Shown: one piece after another, positions 1 through 11,728 of the stretch
Layout: each line of letters begins with the position of its first letter
Position numbering within the stretch: the first letter of the stretch is position 1
DNA from: Cephalopachus bancanus
Lineage: Eukaryota; Chordata; Mammalia; Primates; Tarsiidae
Direction: 5' to 3'
Length of the DNA stretch: 64,000 nt
Assembly: GCA_027257055.1 (NCBI GenBank)
Contig: JAPVLO010000019.1
Coordinates: 12,853,001-12,917,000 of the forward strand
Notes under the pieces: generated by a model
Told to the model about the DNA's origin: nothing
Seen by the model: only the letters and a program-made list of their open reading frames with translations
Database searches by the model: none
Program-made: the position numbers and the translations under genes

Positions 1-2209
1 TTCTGAGGACTATCCCTGAGATGATCATGAGTGGTTTAACATTTTTTTCTGCCACCCTTTAAAGAGATAGATTACCCTGACTTTGCAACATAACAGAAAC
101 ATTTTTAAAATACAAGAAAAAGTGCAGAAAAGAAAAGAGCAAACAAATGGGAATAGCACAACCTAATTAAAAAATCGCTTTTAATGTAAGCTCATCTAAA
201 ATGTGACTAATGTGGCTAGATAAGGCATATAGCCAGAATTATAACCAGAAAAATCTCAGGATTAACTCTAGTAGGTGACTTTGCTTCCCTTGGATAATGT
301 GTTGCTGTAATTTGGGTGGCAACACTAATCAGACATGGGTTAAGAATGGGATATGTGATCCTTGTTCTGCTCTAACACCATACCTGGTGACCCTGGGAAA
401 GCCATATGACCCTGGGAAAAGCACGTGAACTCTGAAAAGTTCTGCTTTAATTGAGGATTCTACTAGCTCTGGGATTTTTAATCTGGTAAGAAGGGGCTAA
501 AGATATTTCTGGACTCCCTAAAATTGTTTGAAAAGTTGTATTAACAAACATATGCATATTTTTTTTCAGAGTCCCCAAACTACATTGGATTATCTCCATC
601 CCTCACAAGATTAATACGTATTGAGCTAGATTATTCTCTAACATTGCCTTTAGTCTAAAATATGTTAAGGTTCTGTGGGTTTTACATTTTGATATTTTGG
701 TCACATTGATTCAGGGCATAAGGACATATTTAGAGTGAATTGGGTCTCTTGAAACAACGGACCCGTTTGAAACCTTGAGTTGTTCCTTTTTTATGCGGGA
801 GCAGTATTTAGTTTTGCACTAGGGTTCTGGAAAAGTGAACCCAATAGCTAAAAGTCTTTTATTCACTTCCATTTTGCTTTTTTCGCTAGAGTTACATGTA
901 GATTCAAACATTAGAGACCAATATTGTTAGTACTCATCTGCAAGATAATCACAATACTGCACTTAGGACAATTCTACCTTTTCTTTGCCATTCTTTTAGA
1001 TATAAATACTGAGGTATAGTATTTAGATATAAATACTGAGATTCCTGTATTTACATATTCAGCACGTGCTCACATGCCTCAATGTTGTTTAAAAGGGTAC
1101 CTCACTTAAGAATGGTAAACACCAATAGACAGCCTGGAAACCACAATTTAAACCAGAGAAATAAATAATTACAAAATAAGTGTTTCTTGTTTCCCACACT
1201 CCACATACTTGCCCAACTCTCAGACTCACAAGAGATGCGATTCTTCAAGAGAAATATCTGAGCTACTTCAGTATAAACCCTAGTTTATGTCATACACAGA
1301 ATAAGGTTGTGATTTTTGAAATGAGATACATCCTCATTCCTCCATTATTCCCCATGGATTTCAAAAAGACATCTGAACAGGTCTGTATAAATTGCAGGGA
1401 TTGGAGGTAGGAGGCAGAAGGAGGGGGATAATTTTGAACCATGTGGATCTGACATGTATGTGTGAACCAAGGGGGAGGAGGGAGTAGAGATGTGTTTTTA
1501 TATGAATTCTGCAGTAAAGAAAAAAATTATCTTGGTTGTGCTTGGTAAATTTCTCTTTAATTCCTTTTGATCTGCTGGAAACAGTATCTGATCGCACTCC
1601 CAATCTCTTTTCATTTGCCAACCTTCTCTATTTGTGCAAATCTCTCAATCAAGTTGTGTGGGCACAACGTGTGTACAGGCTTAGTGTTGTCCTCTGTGCT
1701 TCCATTGCCATGACCTTCTGTTCTTACCTGTGTTTTCTCACCCAGATTGGTCCTACCTGAATGACATCATTTTCTCTGCTGACCTCTCAAATGGCAGGCT
1801 ATGAGTTGTAATACAAAAAATAGGGATTTTAAAGTATCCTTCAAAAACTCTGATTTGGAAATTTAATTTTTCCAATTTATGCTTTGTGATCTTGAAAAGT
1901 TTATATAACTACTCTGAGTTAGTGGGAATAAAACTCAGAGGTAGAGTATATATACAAATTCTAGAGCTCAATTTCCTATATGTTTAATTTGTAAGACAGA
2001 AGAAACTGGTCATTGGACATTTGCTGTCTGAGCAAATAATCTAAATGTCCTTATTTAATGAAGCTGAGAATAATCATACTTTGTGAGATTGTTGTAAGAA
2101 TTGAATTATTAATTCTTTCATCAAATATTAATAGTTGCATGTAAATCATCAATCAGTATGCCTGGGATACAGTGGACATACATGTTAACTCAATTTCCCC
2201 CTTTTTTCT
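1..2209. other. AT-rich intergenic sequence, no gene seen
   Basis: Only short chance ORFs (under 90 codons) occur here, none with a recognisable domain. A small direct repeat is visible: the 19-mer tttagatataaatactgag occurs at 995-1013 and again at 1022-1040. Very old interspersed repeats may be present but I could not assign them by eye. Confidence 0.6.
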
Positions 2210-2860
2210 TCTTTCCACGACTCACTGTTGGAGGGTCCTAGGAGGAACTTCCTCTTTTTCCTTGTGCCAATTCTGGACTGTTGTACTGTCATGTTCAGCT
2301 TTTCCACAAGTGAGGTAAGTACATGTCATCTGTTCATTGTCAACCATAAAACCCCAGCTTATCTGACACCTCAGTTGTCATGAATCAAAGACCTGCTTTC
2401 ATTCTCCCCTGTGCAGAATAGTTCTCCAGGTGACCTTGGCTAATCCAGTTCACCCTCTTTCTCACTTGTAGTTTCCAAGAATAACTGCAGAATGTGTTGG
2501 GAATGAAACAGCCTATGTTAAGAGAGGATCTGGTTGGAACAGTCCAGGCTCAGTTCCAGTCCCCTCTTAGAAACAGGATGTCCTTCAGCACTTTATCCAG
2601 GGGTGTCCTGTTGCCCTGGGGTATAAAATTTAGGGCAGGCTGCTTTTTGCAGTTCCTCAGCTGGAATGCAAGTGGAGCATGCACAGATGAAACTCTGCCT
2701 ATCCCAAGCAGCTTTCCTGAGCCTGGGGGACCAGCTCACAATATTCTTGCTGCCTATCTGTAAGTAATGAGCCCATTTCATGTAATTTGTTGTGTGTGTT
2801 TTTTGTCTCATGGACTCAGACAAGTTGGTAACACACTGAACCTGCTTTATTTATATTGAC
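2210..2860 (+). mobile_element. Putative solo LTR of an old endogenous retrovirus
   Basis: The stretch has LTR-like architecture: a TATA-type motif (ggtataaaat near 2619) about 240 bp before the right end, a GC-richer R/U5-like section, and a degenerate poly(A) signal (agtaatgagc near 2764, where AATAAA would be expected). The 89-codon ORF at 2494-2763 has no recognisable protein similarity and is probably fortuitous. Boundaries and family are uncertain; I found no clean target duplication. Confidence 0.3.
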
Positions 2861-4369
2861 TGTTTCAAATAGTGCAGGAGGAAGCCTGGAGTCCTGAGTC
2901 TTCAACTTGAAGTCAGTAAACTTGTACACTAGTTTGAGTAGTATTCTGTGTTTTTATGGCTATAACTTCTTTGGGATTTTATATTCCATAATACAAAGAG
3001 GTTGAATTAGTTTATTTCTCAGGTGCTTCCTGTTTTAAATTCCAGAATCTACCTAGCACTTAACCTCATAGAACACCTTTAATTTTATTTCATGTCTTAT
3101 TTCTTTATATCAGTTGAAAGTGTTTTATAGGCAGAAATTATGACAGATATTTCTATATCACTAACATGCCCGGAATATTTTGAATAAAGCAAAAACTCAA
3201 ATCTATTCTTTAAATAGAAAGATGAATAATAATTTTTCAGATTTGTGTAACAGCCTACAGGGTTTAAAAATCAAAGATATTTCATTTGGTCAACACTCAA
3301 ACATTTGGTGTGGGGCACTAGAAAAATTAAAATATAACACATTCCATTGCTGTCAAAATATTTAGGGGTAAGTAAATTATATCTAAAACATACATTAAGT
3401 ATAACATTTATTTCACAGAGGGGACTTGCACAGGCACATACTTGATCATTCTGGAATTTGTTATATAAAAGACATACTTTTAAAAATAAAGATCTATCAG
3501 TTTCCAAACAAGAAAGTTTCCACATAGTAAAGCCGAAAATTAAACATACTTGGCTTTGGGGAAAATTTTTGTGTAAATTCTGAAGGAGATAAAGTGAAAT
3601 AAAAGAAAGATAAAGCCAAAGTCAAAGAAATCTACCAGGAGCTACAGTCTTCCCTACAAAAAAAAGTATGATTTCAACTGGGCATCCTTTTGCAGAATCG
3701 TCTACTTTTTTTCAACCTCCTTCTCTAATGTGCAAATCTTGTTAGAGGCCTGAAGGGTAGGAATAAGGATGGCTGGAATGAAGCTGAGTTTTGCAGAGCC
3801 TGGTATAGTGACTGTCAGCTGAATGACTGCTTTCTGCCCTGGCACAATGAACTACTCTGATTTTATGGCCCTCTCATGGTTGAAGCCTGCAACTAAAAAG
3901 CAAAGATTCTTGAAATGAGATTTGGTGTGACTTCCACCAGTGCTGAGCCCCAGAGAACCAAAGCATCTGTCTCAAAGTGGTGAAGGAAAATAAGACAAGA
4001 GAAGCGGCAATAAAGAAAGCGGAGTGCTTAGAGCATTCTGTCCAAGTTGTTTTCTATTAAAGGTAACATTTGATACCATTCATCTTCAACTTCCACTGTC
4101 TCCTTGGGGCCTCTATTTCTACACCTGCTATCTTGGTCCGATTGTAGCTATGACAGTGATTTATCAAACTGTTAGATCTTGTTTATATATATATATATTT
4201 TTTTTTTTTGCCAGAGCTTGTTTTTCAAAATTAAATCTCTGAAATGTCCAATTTAACGTGCCTTTTTCAAGAAGGTTTATAGTGCTCTGAAACTATGGAA
4301 TTAAATATTAACTTGCTTATTGTTATGTAACATCAACAACGTGTTATTTTATTCAGAAACGTTGAGGCA
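2861..4369. other. Intergenic sequence, nothing recognised
   Basis: No ORF with recognisable similarity. The part at about 3600-4010 is less AT-rich and could be an old LTR or pseudogene remnant, but I cannot support an identification. A short AT run (atatatat) sits near 4184. Confidence 0.5.
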
Positions 4370-4373
4370 GTAT

Positions 4374-4804
4374 TGAGAGAGGAGATAGAAACTGGTTAGA
4401 CAGACAGAAAGGGAGGATCTTGAAGAGACTTAACAACTGTAGGAAAGCCCCCTACCACACCCCCATTATGTAATTTTTTGTTGGCTGAAAATGTGATTAG
4501 TGTGGTTAAGAACATCAAACCCAGGATGTACTACTAAGAGAGACTTTTTGCTGCTTAAACACAGGCACGGTAGCTTAACTAAATGTCCTAACTGGACCTT
4601 GACTTATTATAATATTATTAACATAGTATTAGCATTGAGGTTTTACCCTCCTAAGTGGGCTTTTCTGTGGTACTTATGCGTAATATTCAAGATGGAGTAA
4701 CTTTGGTCAAAGAGCTGCATGCGCAGTAAAAATTGGGTCTCAAAAAGTAAGACACAGATGAGATGTAAATGAGAGAAATGCCCCCAGAAAAGATAAGATG
4801 AAAA

Positions 4805-4856
<52 letters not shown>

Positions 4857-5032
4857 AGCACTGGATAACCCACTCCAGGCCCCCTCTCATTTTCTAGAGA
4901 GCTTTGTTGCTTAATAAACTCCTTTTTTTCCTCATCCTTTTGGTGTCCGCATTCCTCAATCTTCTTGGTCGTGGGACAAGAATGCAAGGTTGCTGGTTTA
5001 AGCTGACAGTGGAGTTCCAAACTCCTGCAACA
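4374..5032 (+). repeat. 5' LTR of the HERV-H-like provirus
   Basis: Begins TGAGAGAG and ends CCTGCAACA (TG...CA). It aligns along its length with 11207-11894. An AATAAA signal lies at 4913-4918 with a T-rich downstream element, marking the R/U5 zone. A (CA)n run at about 4806-4851 has expanded inside the LTR. Length about 659 bp, typical for ERV1 LTRs. The 4-bp target duplication gtat precedes it. Confidence 0.87.
4806..4851. repeat. (CA)n microsatellite inside the 5' LTR
   Basis: About 23 uninterrupted CA units. The same LTR position in the copy at 11207-11894 also has a long CA run, whereas the partial LTR at 12157-12487 has only a short cacaaaaaaa stretch there. Confidence 0.95.
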
Positions 5033-5035
5033 TTT

Positions 5036-5053
5036 TGGTGTCGTGACTCAGAT
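5036..5053 (+). promoter_or_regulatory. Retroviral primer-binding site, tRNA-His type
   Basis: tggtgtcgtgactcagat lies 3 bp after the LTR end. It differs at two positions from the complement of the tRNA-His 3' end (tggtgccgtgactcggat). Reverse transcription of this element would have been primed here. Confidence 0.85.
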
Positions 5054-6730
5054 CAACAGTTCAGAAGGGTGAGTGAAAGCTGACCTGTCTCTTTACTTTC
5101 ATTTCTGATGCTTCTTGTCCTCAAGGTAATCTTATTTCTCTCAAAACCAACATGAGCCTCTGTCAGTCATTTAAAAGCAGATAGTGTGACTGCCATTCTA
5201 CAAGTCACAGACAGGCTTGCTTAGTCAATCCCCCATTGCCCTTGGGTGTTGGGAATGTTGGTTCTGTTCTGATCCAGTTTCCTTTCATGGATGTCTAGCT
5301 GTTGCATGGAGCTGGATTAAGTTTGGGAATAATTGTAGATTTCTGGCCAAGGCTACACCTTGGTGTTATATGAAGGCTCTCAGATGGATTCCAATCCCCA
5401 ACCAGCCATTAGGGTATCAGCAAAAGATTCAATCTTTCCTATCCCACTTTCTCCCTTCAACACTGTCATGGCTCCTATCCCTTCTTTGCATTCTATGTTA
5501 AAGAGTTTTGTGCAATGTGATAAAATGCTGGCTTTATAGGATGTGTTTTAGATATAGGAAATGTGATAAGAAGCAATATTGTTTTTACCATTTTTTGAAA
5601 ACAGGGAGACATGAGGAAAAAGCTAGAGGAGTTTTTTTGTTTTTGTCTTTTTTCCTCCATTACATCTGGGCTGCTTCTTTTATGTCAGGGACCAACATAG
5701 TTTTGCAAATGTGAAGGGGATAGCCCTTAATTTTCTCCTTTTGGGAAGAATTTTTGGAGCTAAACCACCCCACCCCAGAAAAATGTAAGGTTGTATTTTT
5801 TGTTTAAGACAAATTTGGATTCAAAGCTACACCTTAGCCTTTAAAGCTTTATTCAACTGCTTAAGAGACATTTCAGGACATAAGTTATTAAGGCAATATG
5901 GACTTTTCCCTATTGGAATACTATCAACTTTATCCACTAAAACTCAGGTAGCCTATTTGCTTACCACATTAAGACCTAAATTGGGACTGTCCCATCTATA
6001 ATTATAAAAATCATACGTTAACCAGAGAAACACTCATAAAAATGTCTCACCAAATAACAGCTACAATATGTCAAAGGCCATTGGGAGATGATTCAATAGA
6101 TCCATATACCTTCCTTGGATACTTTATGCCCTCAGTTTGAATGGTCACACAGAAAAGGAGGGTTCTACCTACAAATTTACCCTTCTCGTTTTTGTGGATG
6201 CTGGCAACTTACCAACAATATACAGATACTCTTGAAGAGATGAAGGGAGGAGAGTGCCTATGCAAAGACTGGTGTGTAGGGTTTGTACTCATATGGCTAG
6301 TCCAATTCATGCCCACCCTTAAGGTGAGCATGCATGAACAGATGCATATGCCTTCCTCTATCACCCACACCACTCCCTCTGAGTGCTCTAGCTCAAATTC
6401 AAGTACTCCAATGCATTTTTCAGATTTCCACGTGGGTAAACCCAATAAGGCAACAAGGTCAACAATCTAGGAAGTTCAGAGGCAGTCTCAACCAGGGGCG
6501 GGGGATTGGTGTTCACACAGGTAATCATGACTGAATCCTGTCAACAGAGTCCTCCCCCCAACACACACACATGGATGGAGGTCATGTTGGTATCCAAGAG
6601 GACATCATGAGAATCTGAGAACAGGGAGAGTTGGGGGGACTCCCCCCTTCCTTAGATCCCACTCATGTGTGTCGGTCAGAGAAAGAGGAAAAGTAAAGGA
6701 TGCTTTTCTTTTGCCTCTCTCTCGTTTCAG
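5054..6730 (+). other. Proviral leader and pre-gag region
   Basis: Sequence between the primer site and the gag start. A degenerate 109-codon ORF (6141-6470) and others occur but have no recognised domain. The first ~230 bp are duplicated at 11895-12156. The length (about 1.7 kb) is long for a leader, so it may include old insertions or a remnant of an earlier ORF. Confidence 0.6.
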
Positions 6731-7053
6731 ATGGGCAACAGGCCATCTGCATCAACAGTTTGCACTCCTTTAGAATGCATCCTATCACACTGGGACTCCT
6801 TTGATCCCCAAACACTGAAGAAAGAATGGCTGGAATTCTTTTGCACCCAGGCATGGCCAAGTTACAAATTACAGGATGGGGAAACCTGGTCCCCAAGGGG
6901 AAATATCAATTACAATACAATCTTACGATTAAATATTTTTGTAGATGTAAGGACAAATGGCCTGAGGTTCCCTATATACAGGCTTTCACCATGGCTCAAC
7001 TAGCCTCCTCTCAGAGAGGGTGAATAGAAAAAATATATTAAAATCCATGTTCC
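6731..7053 (+). pseudogene. gag: Retroviral gag (matrix) fragment, frameshifted
   Basis: The start is chosen at 6731 because the reading begins Met-Gly-Asn, giving the Gly2 used for N-myristoylation of matrix proteins. The next ~75 residues look like gammaretrovirus-type matrix, including [12 protein letters not shown] and a NYNTI segment. A frameshift near 6935 moves the continuation ([12 protein letters not shown]) into another frame, which ends at a stop at 7021-7023. An Alu inserted at 7054 separates this from the rest of gag. Non-functional. Confidence 0.72.
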
Positions 7054-7351
7054 AGCCAGGCTCGGTGGCTCAGCCTGTAATCCCGCACCTTTGGGAGGCT
7101 GAGGTGAGTGGATTGCATGAGCCCGCGGGTTCGAGACCCACCTGGGCAGCGAGACCTCATCTCTACAATAAATCAAAAAATCAGCCAGGCTTGGTAGTGC
7201 ATGCCTGTAATTCCGGCTACTTGGAAGGCTGAGGCAGACGGATTGCCGGAGCCCAGCAGGCCGAGGCAGCGGTGGCTGGGAGCGGCCACTGCACTCCAGT
7301 CTGGGCGACAGAGTGAGACTCCAACTCAAAAAAAAAAAAAAAAAAGAGAAA

Positions 7352-7380
<29 letters not shown>
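7054..7380 (+). mobile_element. Alu (lineage-specific dimer) with (AAAT)n tail
   Basis: 7SL-derived dimer beginning agccaggctcggtggctcag. It has a Pol III B-box-like gggttcgagaccc, a mid A-rich linker (ctctacaataaatc) and a right arm ending agactccaactc plus poly(A). The tail grew into an AAAT microsatellite (about 7349-7380). The 14-bp target duplication aaaatccatgttcc (7040-7053 and 7381-7394) is perfect. It interrupts gag. Confidence 0.95.
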
Positions 7381-7382
<2 letters not shown>

Positions 7383-7394
7383 AATCCATGTTCC

Positions 7395-8460
7395 TTTTTC
7401 TGATAAATCTCCTAAATTAAATCTAGACCAGGACTATCAGTCCTCCTCCCAAACAAAAGTAAAGGAATCACATATTAATTAATCCTGAAAGACACTCTAT
7501 TGTCATTTTAATCTGCTTTTTCCAAACCAAACCTGCAAGTGCTCTAATAAAATCTTCCAATTTTACAAAATGCTAAAAAATCAATGCTAGATAACACCAG
7601 TGTTTTTTTATGTCAGACTTGCTAAAGTTTTTAAACTTTAAATGCTAATTACTATCTGAGTACATTTTACTAAGCTTAGTACTTCTCCTGCAAGACAGAT
7701 GAAATACTAGGTGCTCTCTCTCTGCGGCATGATAGTGTGGGACCTGATCACTCTCACTTAATTGGCCACACCTCACAACTGAAACCGATTTAACAATTTA
7801 CAAAATGTCTTAACAAATTTGCCTGTTCATAATTGAAACTAAATAGGGACAGATCATTTCACATCTACATGGTCTGTTCACTCCAAAGAGTTTTATACCA
7901 AACCATCACAAACAGAGAAATGATCAAAAATCTCATAGCCAGTTAAAAACGAATCTTTAGGGTTTTTTCTCAGCTGAGGCTTTAAAAAGAAAGAAAAACA
8001 GGGTGCCAACATGGAGGGCTGCAGAACCAGAGGTCCAAAAAAGGCATCTCAATTGGCAGTCACTATTAGCGACAAAAGTCCAATAGCCCATCAAAAACTT
8101 GGTAAGAATAAACCTGCTAAGGGGATGGTATCTGTTGCCATGTGTACTATCTGTGGGGGCACTGAAAACCTAGTTGCCCCAAAGAGGTCTAAATCTCCAG
8201 AACCTTGTCCACCATACAGGCCTAAATACCACCAGAAAGCGGATATGCTCTCTTCTGAAAAGGAAGGAACACCTAACTTAGAATTATGACCACTGAAGAG
8301 GTCTGGGAATCAGCTAAGTATACCTGGCATAGTTTACAATCATCCCAACAGATCCAAATGAATATTAGGGCACTGGAACCCAAATTACTTTCTTAACACA
8401 GGTGCCAGCTGCTTGGTCCTGGCCATCCATGTTGGAATACAAATAGACTTAATTAAAGTT
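7395..8460 (+). pseudogene. Degenerate gag-to-protease remnant of the provirus
   Basis: Between the Alu and the integrase scrap the frames are broken. An open segment at 8011-8289 (92 codons) contains a lone CTICG but no complete CCHC zinc knuckle. At about 8393-8430 a reading with NTGASCLVL resembles a retroviral protease active-site region, where DTGA is expected and the Asp is replaced. Reverse transcriptase motifs are absent. Confidence 0.5.
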
Positions 8461-8800
8461 ACTAAAGACAGTTCAAAATATAAATGTAGGTTATATAAAA
8501 AGATGGAAGGAAAAAATCCAGAAAAGAAAAAAAAAAAGTAAAGACAGTCAGTATAAAAGCATGTTTTTGGTAAGGAAGGATATAAAGAACAGAGAATAAT
8601 TATATATAGGAAAGCCTGCAATAAAATCGTTGGCTATTTAAAGGAAGGAAAATATAGGACAAAAAATAGTGGGTTTATGCATGTCAAAAAAGGGTATGTG
8701 TATATTGTAAAACAGTACATGAAACCCAGGAGACTTAGTACTGATGAGGGCACTTCCCTCTCTCTCCCTCTTTAGGCCCAAATTGGGAGAGACCCTAAAC

Positions 8801-8875
8801 TGTTCTTTCCACCCTGTCAGCAGTGAACATTGCTGGAATAAACTCTTGGATTCAACATGTGAGAATAAAGTCTTG
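8801..8875 (+). pseudogene. pol: Integrase C-terminal remnant (end of pol)
   Basis: The translation shows the end of a gammaretroviral integrase: a VLSTLSAV segment followed by INSWIQHVRIK and a stop. This is the terminal domain that normally precedes env. RT, RNase H and the integrase core are missing, so a deletion of more than 2 kb joins the protease scrap to the pol end. Confidence 0.65.
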
Positions 8876-9479
8876 AAGTCCTGAGAATGTCACCTTCTCC
8901 ACCAGTCCAGAGGGATCTGTAGACTACTGCTGTGAGGAAGTTGGGAACCTCAAATGAAAAATCATAAAAAGATAAGTGACATCCTTCCCTTAACATGCGA
9001 AAGTTTTAAACATATATAAATACTCTTTTTATAATTCTGCCAATAATTGCTGCCATTATATTTATTTTCGCTTGTATTGTAAGGCACTTTTGTAGAAAAA
9101 CCCTAGACTGCAACACCCCCAGCCCTTTCTCATTTCCTAACCCATTAAACTCAACCTTCAATGAATTCTTACATATTCTCCTCTCCAACAATCCTCTTAC
9201 CTCCATCAACAAACTGCTGTCAATAATTGCTGACCTTTGGCTACAGGGATATCTATGAGATTTCTCTCCTGACCTTATCCATTGGTACTCCTCTCTATCC
9301 TGTATTTTTGCTTCAGGAAGTATTACATCTACCTGAAGTATTACATCATGAAGTTAAGTTAACAACCCTCAACATTAGTCTCTTACTTTCACAACAATAG
9401 TCTCTATATACATCACATTTTTATTTACTTTATCCTTTAATAGCTGAATTCCAGTTGTCAATCTCACACACCAATTTCT

Positions 9480-9756
9480 TTCTTTTTTTTTTTTGAGTTG
9501 GAGCCTTACTCTCACCCAGATTAGAGTGCAGTGGCCCGCAGCCTCGACCCCTTGGGCTCCAGCAATCCTTCTGCCTCAGCCTTCCAAGTAGCTGGAACTA
9601 CAGGCATGCGCTACCACGCCCGGCTGATTTTTGATTTATTGTAGAGATGAGGTCTCGCCAAGTTGCCCGGGCAGGTCTCGAACCCATGGGGTCAGGCAAT
9701 TCACTCACCTCGGCCTCCCAAACCGCGGGATTACAGGCTGACCCATCGAGCCCAGC
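9480..9756 (-). mobile_element. Alu, minus strand, in env remnant
   Basis: Poly(T) start, gttggagccttactctc, then a full reversed dimer ending gagcccag. Flanked by a perfect 17-bp duplication ctcacacaccaatttct (9463-9479 and 9757-9773). It is more diverged than the copy at 9992, so probably older. Confidence 0.94.
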
Positions 9757-9991
9757 CTCACACACCAATTTCTAAACAACTCAAACACGTCCAATTGCCA
9801 GATTTGCATATCAACCCAAAAACAACACCACACAGCTATCCCACTAAACTTAACTGCCTGAATTCAAATTAACATGAATATACATCTCAAATTTCTAGCA
9901 GAACCTTTGATAGAACCCATTCCCAAAATGGCAACATAGTAAAACCTATCTCCAATGGCTTTTGCCTTTCTACCCCTGAAGTGTTTTTCTT

Positions 9992-10275
9992 TTTTTTTTT
10001 TTGAGTTGGAGTCTCACTCGGTCGCCCAGACTGGAGTGCAGTGGCCGCTCCCGGCCACCGCAGCCTCGCCTGCTGGGCTCCGCCGATCCTTCCACCTCAG
10101 CCTTCCCAGTAGCAGGAATTACAGGCATGCGCTACCATGCCCGGCTGATTTTTTGATTTATTGTAGAGATGAGGTCTCGCTGCCCAGGCGGGTCTCGAAC
10201 CCGCAGGCTCAGGCAATTCACTCACCTCAGCCTCCCAAAGGCACGGGATTACAGGCTGAGTCACCGAGCCCGGCT
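9992..10275 (-). mobile_element. Alu, minus strand, in env remnant
   Basis: Reversed dimer close to the local consensus (gagttggagtctcactcgg ... ccgagcccggc). Flanked by a perfect 15-bp duplication tgaagtgtttttctt (9977-9991 and 10276-10290). Confidence 0.95.
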
Positions 10276-10450
10276 TGAAGTGTTTTTCTTATGTGGCACA
10301 TCTTCCTATCTCTGCCTGCCTACTAATTAGTCAGACATCTGCACCCTAATATACCAACACCATGTATCAGTATACTACCTAATAATAAAATCCTCCAAGT
10401 CCCTTTATTAGCTCCGGCCTCTTCATTTCTAACTAGGTTCAAAAGAGCAA

Positions 10451-10577
10451 TTCAACTCATACCTGGTTAACAGGAATGGGCATCTCTACCACCATAGGCA
10501 CAGGGGTAGCAGGCATTGCTACATTCACCACATATTACCAACAAATATCTACAGTCCTCTCTAACTCCACAGAGGAG

Positions 10578-10637
<60 letters not shown>

Positions 10638-11076
10638 GTGTTATACATATATATATATACACATCCATAACCAATCTCCAAAGACAAACTCATTGGCAGG
10701 AGTAGTACTTCAAAACAGGAGAGCACTTGACTTATTAACTGCCAAGAAAGGGGGGAGGCATGTCTATATCTTCAAGAAGCGTGCTGATTTTTGTTAATGA
10801 ATCAGGCATAGTTCAGGATGAAGCTCGCAAACTTCAATAGCAAGCAGCAGAACTCACATGGCAAGACACTAATTCATGGTGGTCCAAATTAACACTCTTC
10901 CCTTCAATGACATGGCTATTACCTTTTTGGGATCCTTAATAATGATCTTTCTAGCATTGCTTTTTGGATCTTGTATATTAAACTTTCTTGTAAAATTTGT
11001 CTCTTCTCACCTAGAATCCATCAAACTTCAAATGGTGATGCAGACAGAACCCTACATGACAGATCCTTTCTTCTGA
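10451..11076 (+). pseudogene. env: Env transmembrane-subunit remnant
   Basis: An open stretch from 10476 shows a Gly/Ala/Thr-rich fusion-peptide-like segment. It is followed by a helical region in which a (TA)n(CA)n microsatellite has expanded, then QNRRALDLL at the place of the conserved immunosuppressive-domain region. After stops near 10797 and 10850, a second frame (10876-11076) has a strongly hydrophobic membrane anchor (about residues 14-40) and a short cytoplasmic tail. Stops and a frame change split the gene. Nothing suggests function. Confidence 0.72.
10577..10660. repeat. Compound (TA)n(CA)n(TA)n microsatellite in env
   Basis: About 8 TA, about 21 CA, then mixed TA/TG units. It interrupts the env ectodomain helix but happens to remain open in two frames. 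Confidence 0.95.
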
Positions 11077-11206
11077 GGTCCATTAGGCTGTCCTCTGGAA
11101 GCCCTGACTTCCACATATACAATGTCCCCTCACAGCTTGAAGAAGCCAGAGTGGTCATTGCCCCTTTCCCCAAATGGCAGTTTGGGATACCATTACAGAG
11201 GGAGAC

Positions 11207-11667
11207 TGAGAGAAAGGAGACAGAAGCTGGTTAGGCAGACAGAAAGCGAGAGTCTCAGGGAGACTTAACACCTGTAGGAATGCCCCCTGCCCCACCCCCA
11301 TTATGTAATTGTTGACTGAAAATATGGTTAGTTTGGTTAAGAACATTCTGTCAACCCAGAATGTACTGCTAATGTACTTTTTTGCTGCTTAATGTACTTT
11401 TTTTGTACTTTTTTGCTGCGTAAACACAGCACAGTAGCTTAACTAAATGTCCTAACTTGACCTTGGCTTATTATAATATCATTAACATATCATTGGCATT
11501 GAGTTCTACCCCCCCCCCTGAGTGGGCTTTTCTGTGGTACTTATGTATTCAAGATGGAGTAACTTTGGTCAAAGTCCTGCATGCGCAGTAAAAATTGGGT
11601 CTCAAGACGTAAGAGGCAGATGAAATGTAAATGAGAGAAATGCCCCCAGAAAAAATAAGATAAAAAC

Positions 11668-11728
<61 letters not shown>

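Larger units (their letters stand above)
8876..10450 (+). pseudogene. env: Degenerate env surface-subunit region
   Basis: This is the expected position of the envelope surface subunit between the pol end and the transmembrane subunit. It is cut by two Alus (9480-9756 and 9992-10275) and full of stops. No long frame survives, so the assignment is mainly positional. Confidence 0.5.

Noticed and set aside
998..1040. Short tandem repeat of a 27-bp unit as a CRISPR-like array or regulatory array
   Set aside because: Only two copies in AT-rich DNA; a simple local duplication.
4643..5020. 125-codon minus ORF with a Val-Cys repeat
   Set aside because: Translation of the (CA)n run inside the LTR; no coding evidence.
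7000..7389. 129-codon minus ORF, and similar Ser/Pro-rich frames at 9955, 15592, 39523 and 63471
   Set aside because: Antisense or sense translation of Alu elements.
8011..8289. 92-codon ORF as an intact nucleocapsid protein
   Set aside because: Only an isolated CxxC is present, not a CCHC knuckle; position is within a broken provirus.
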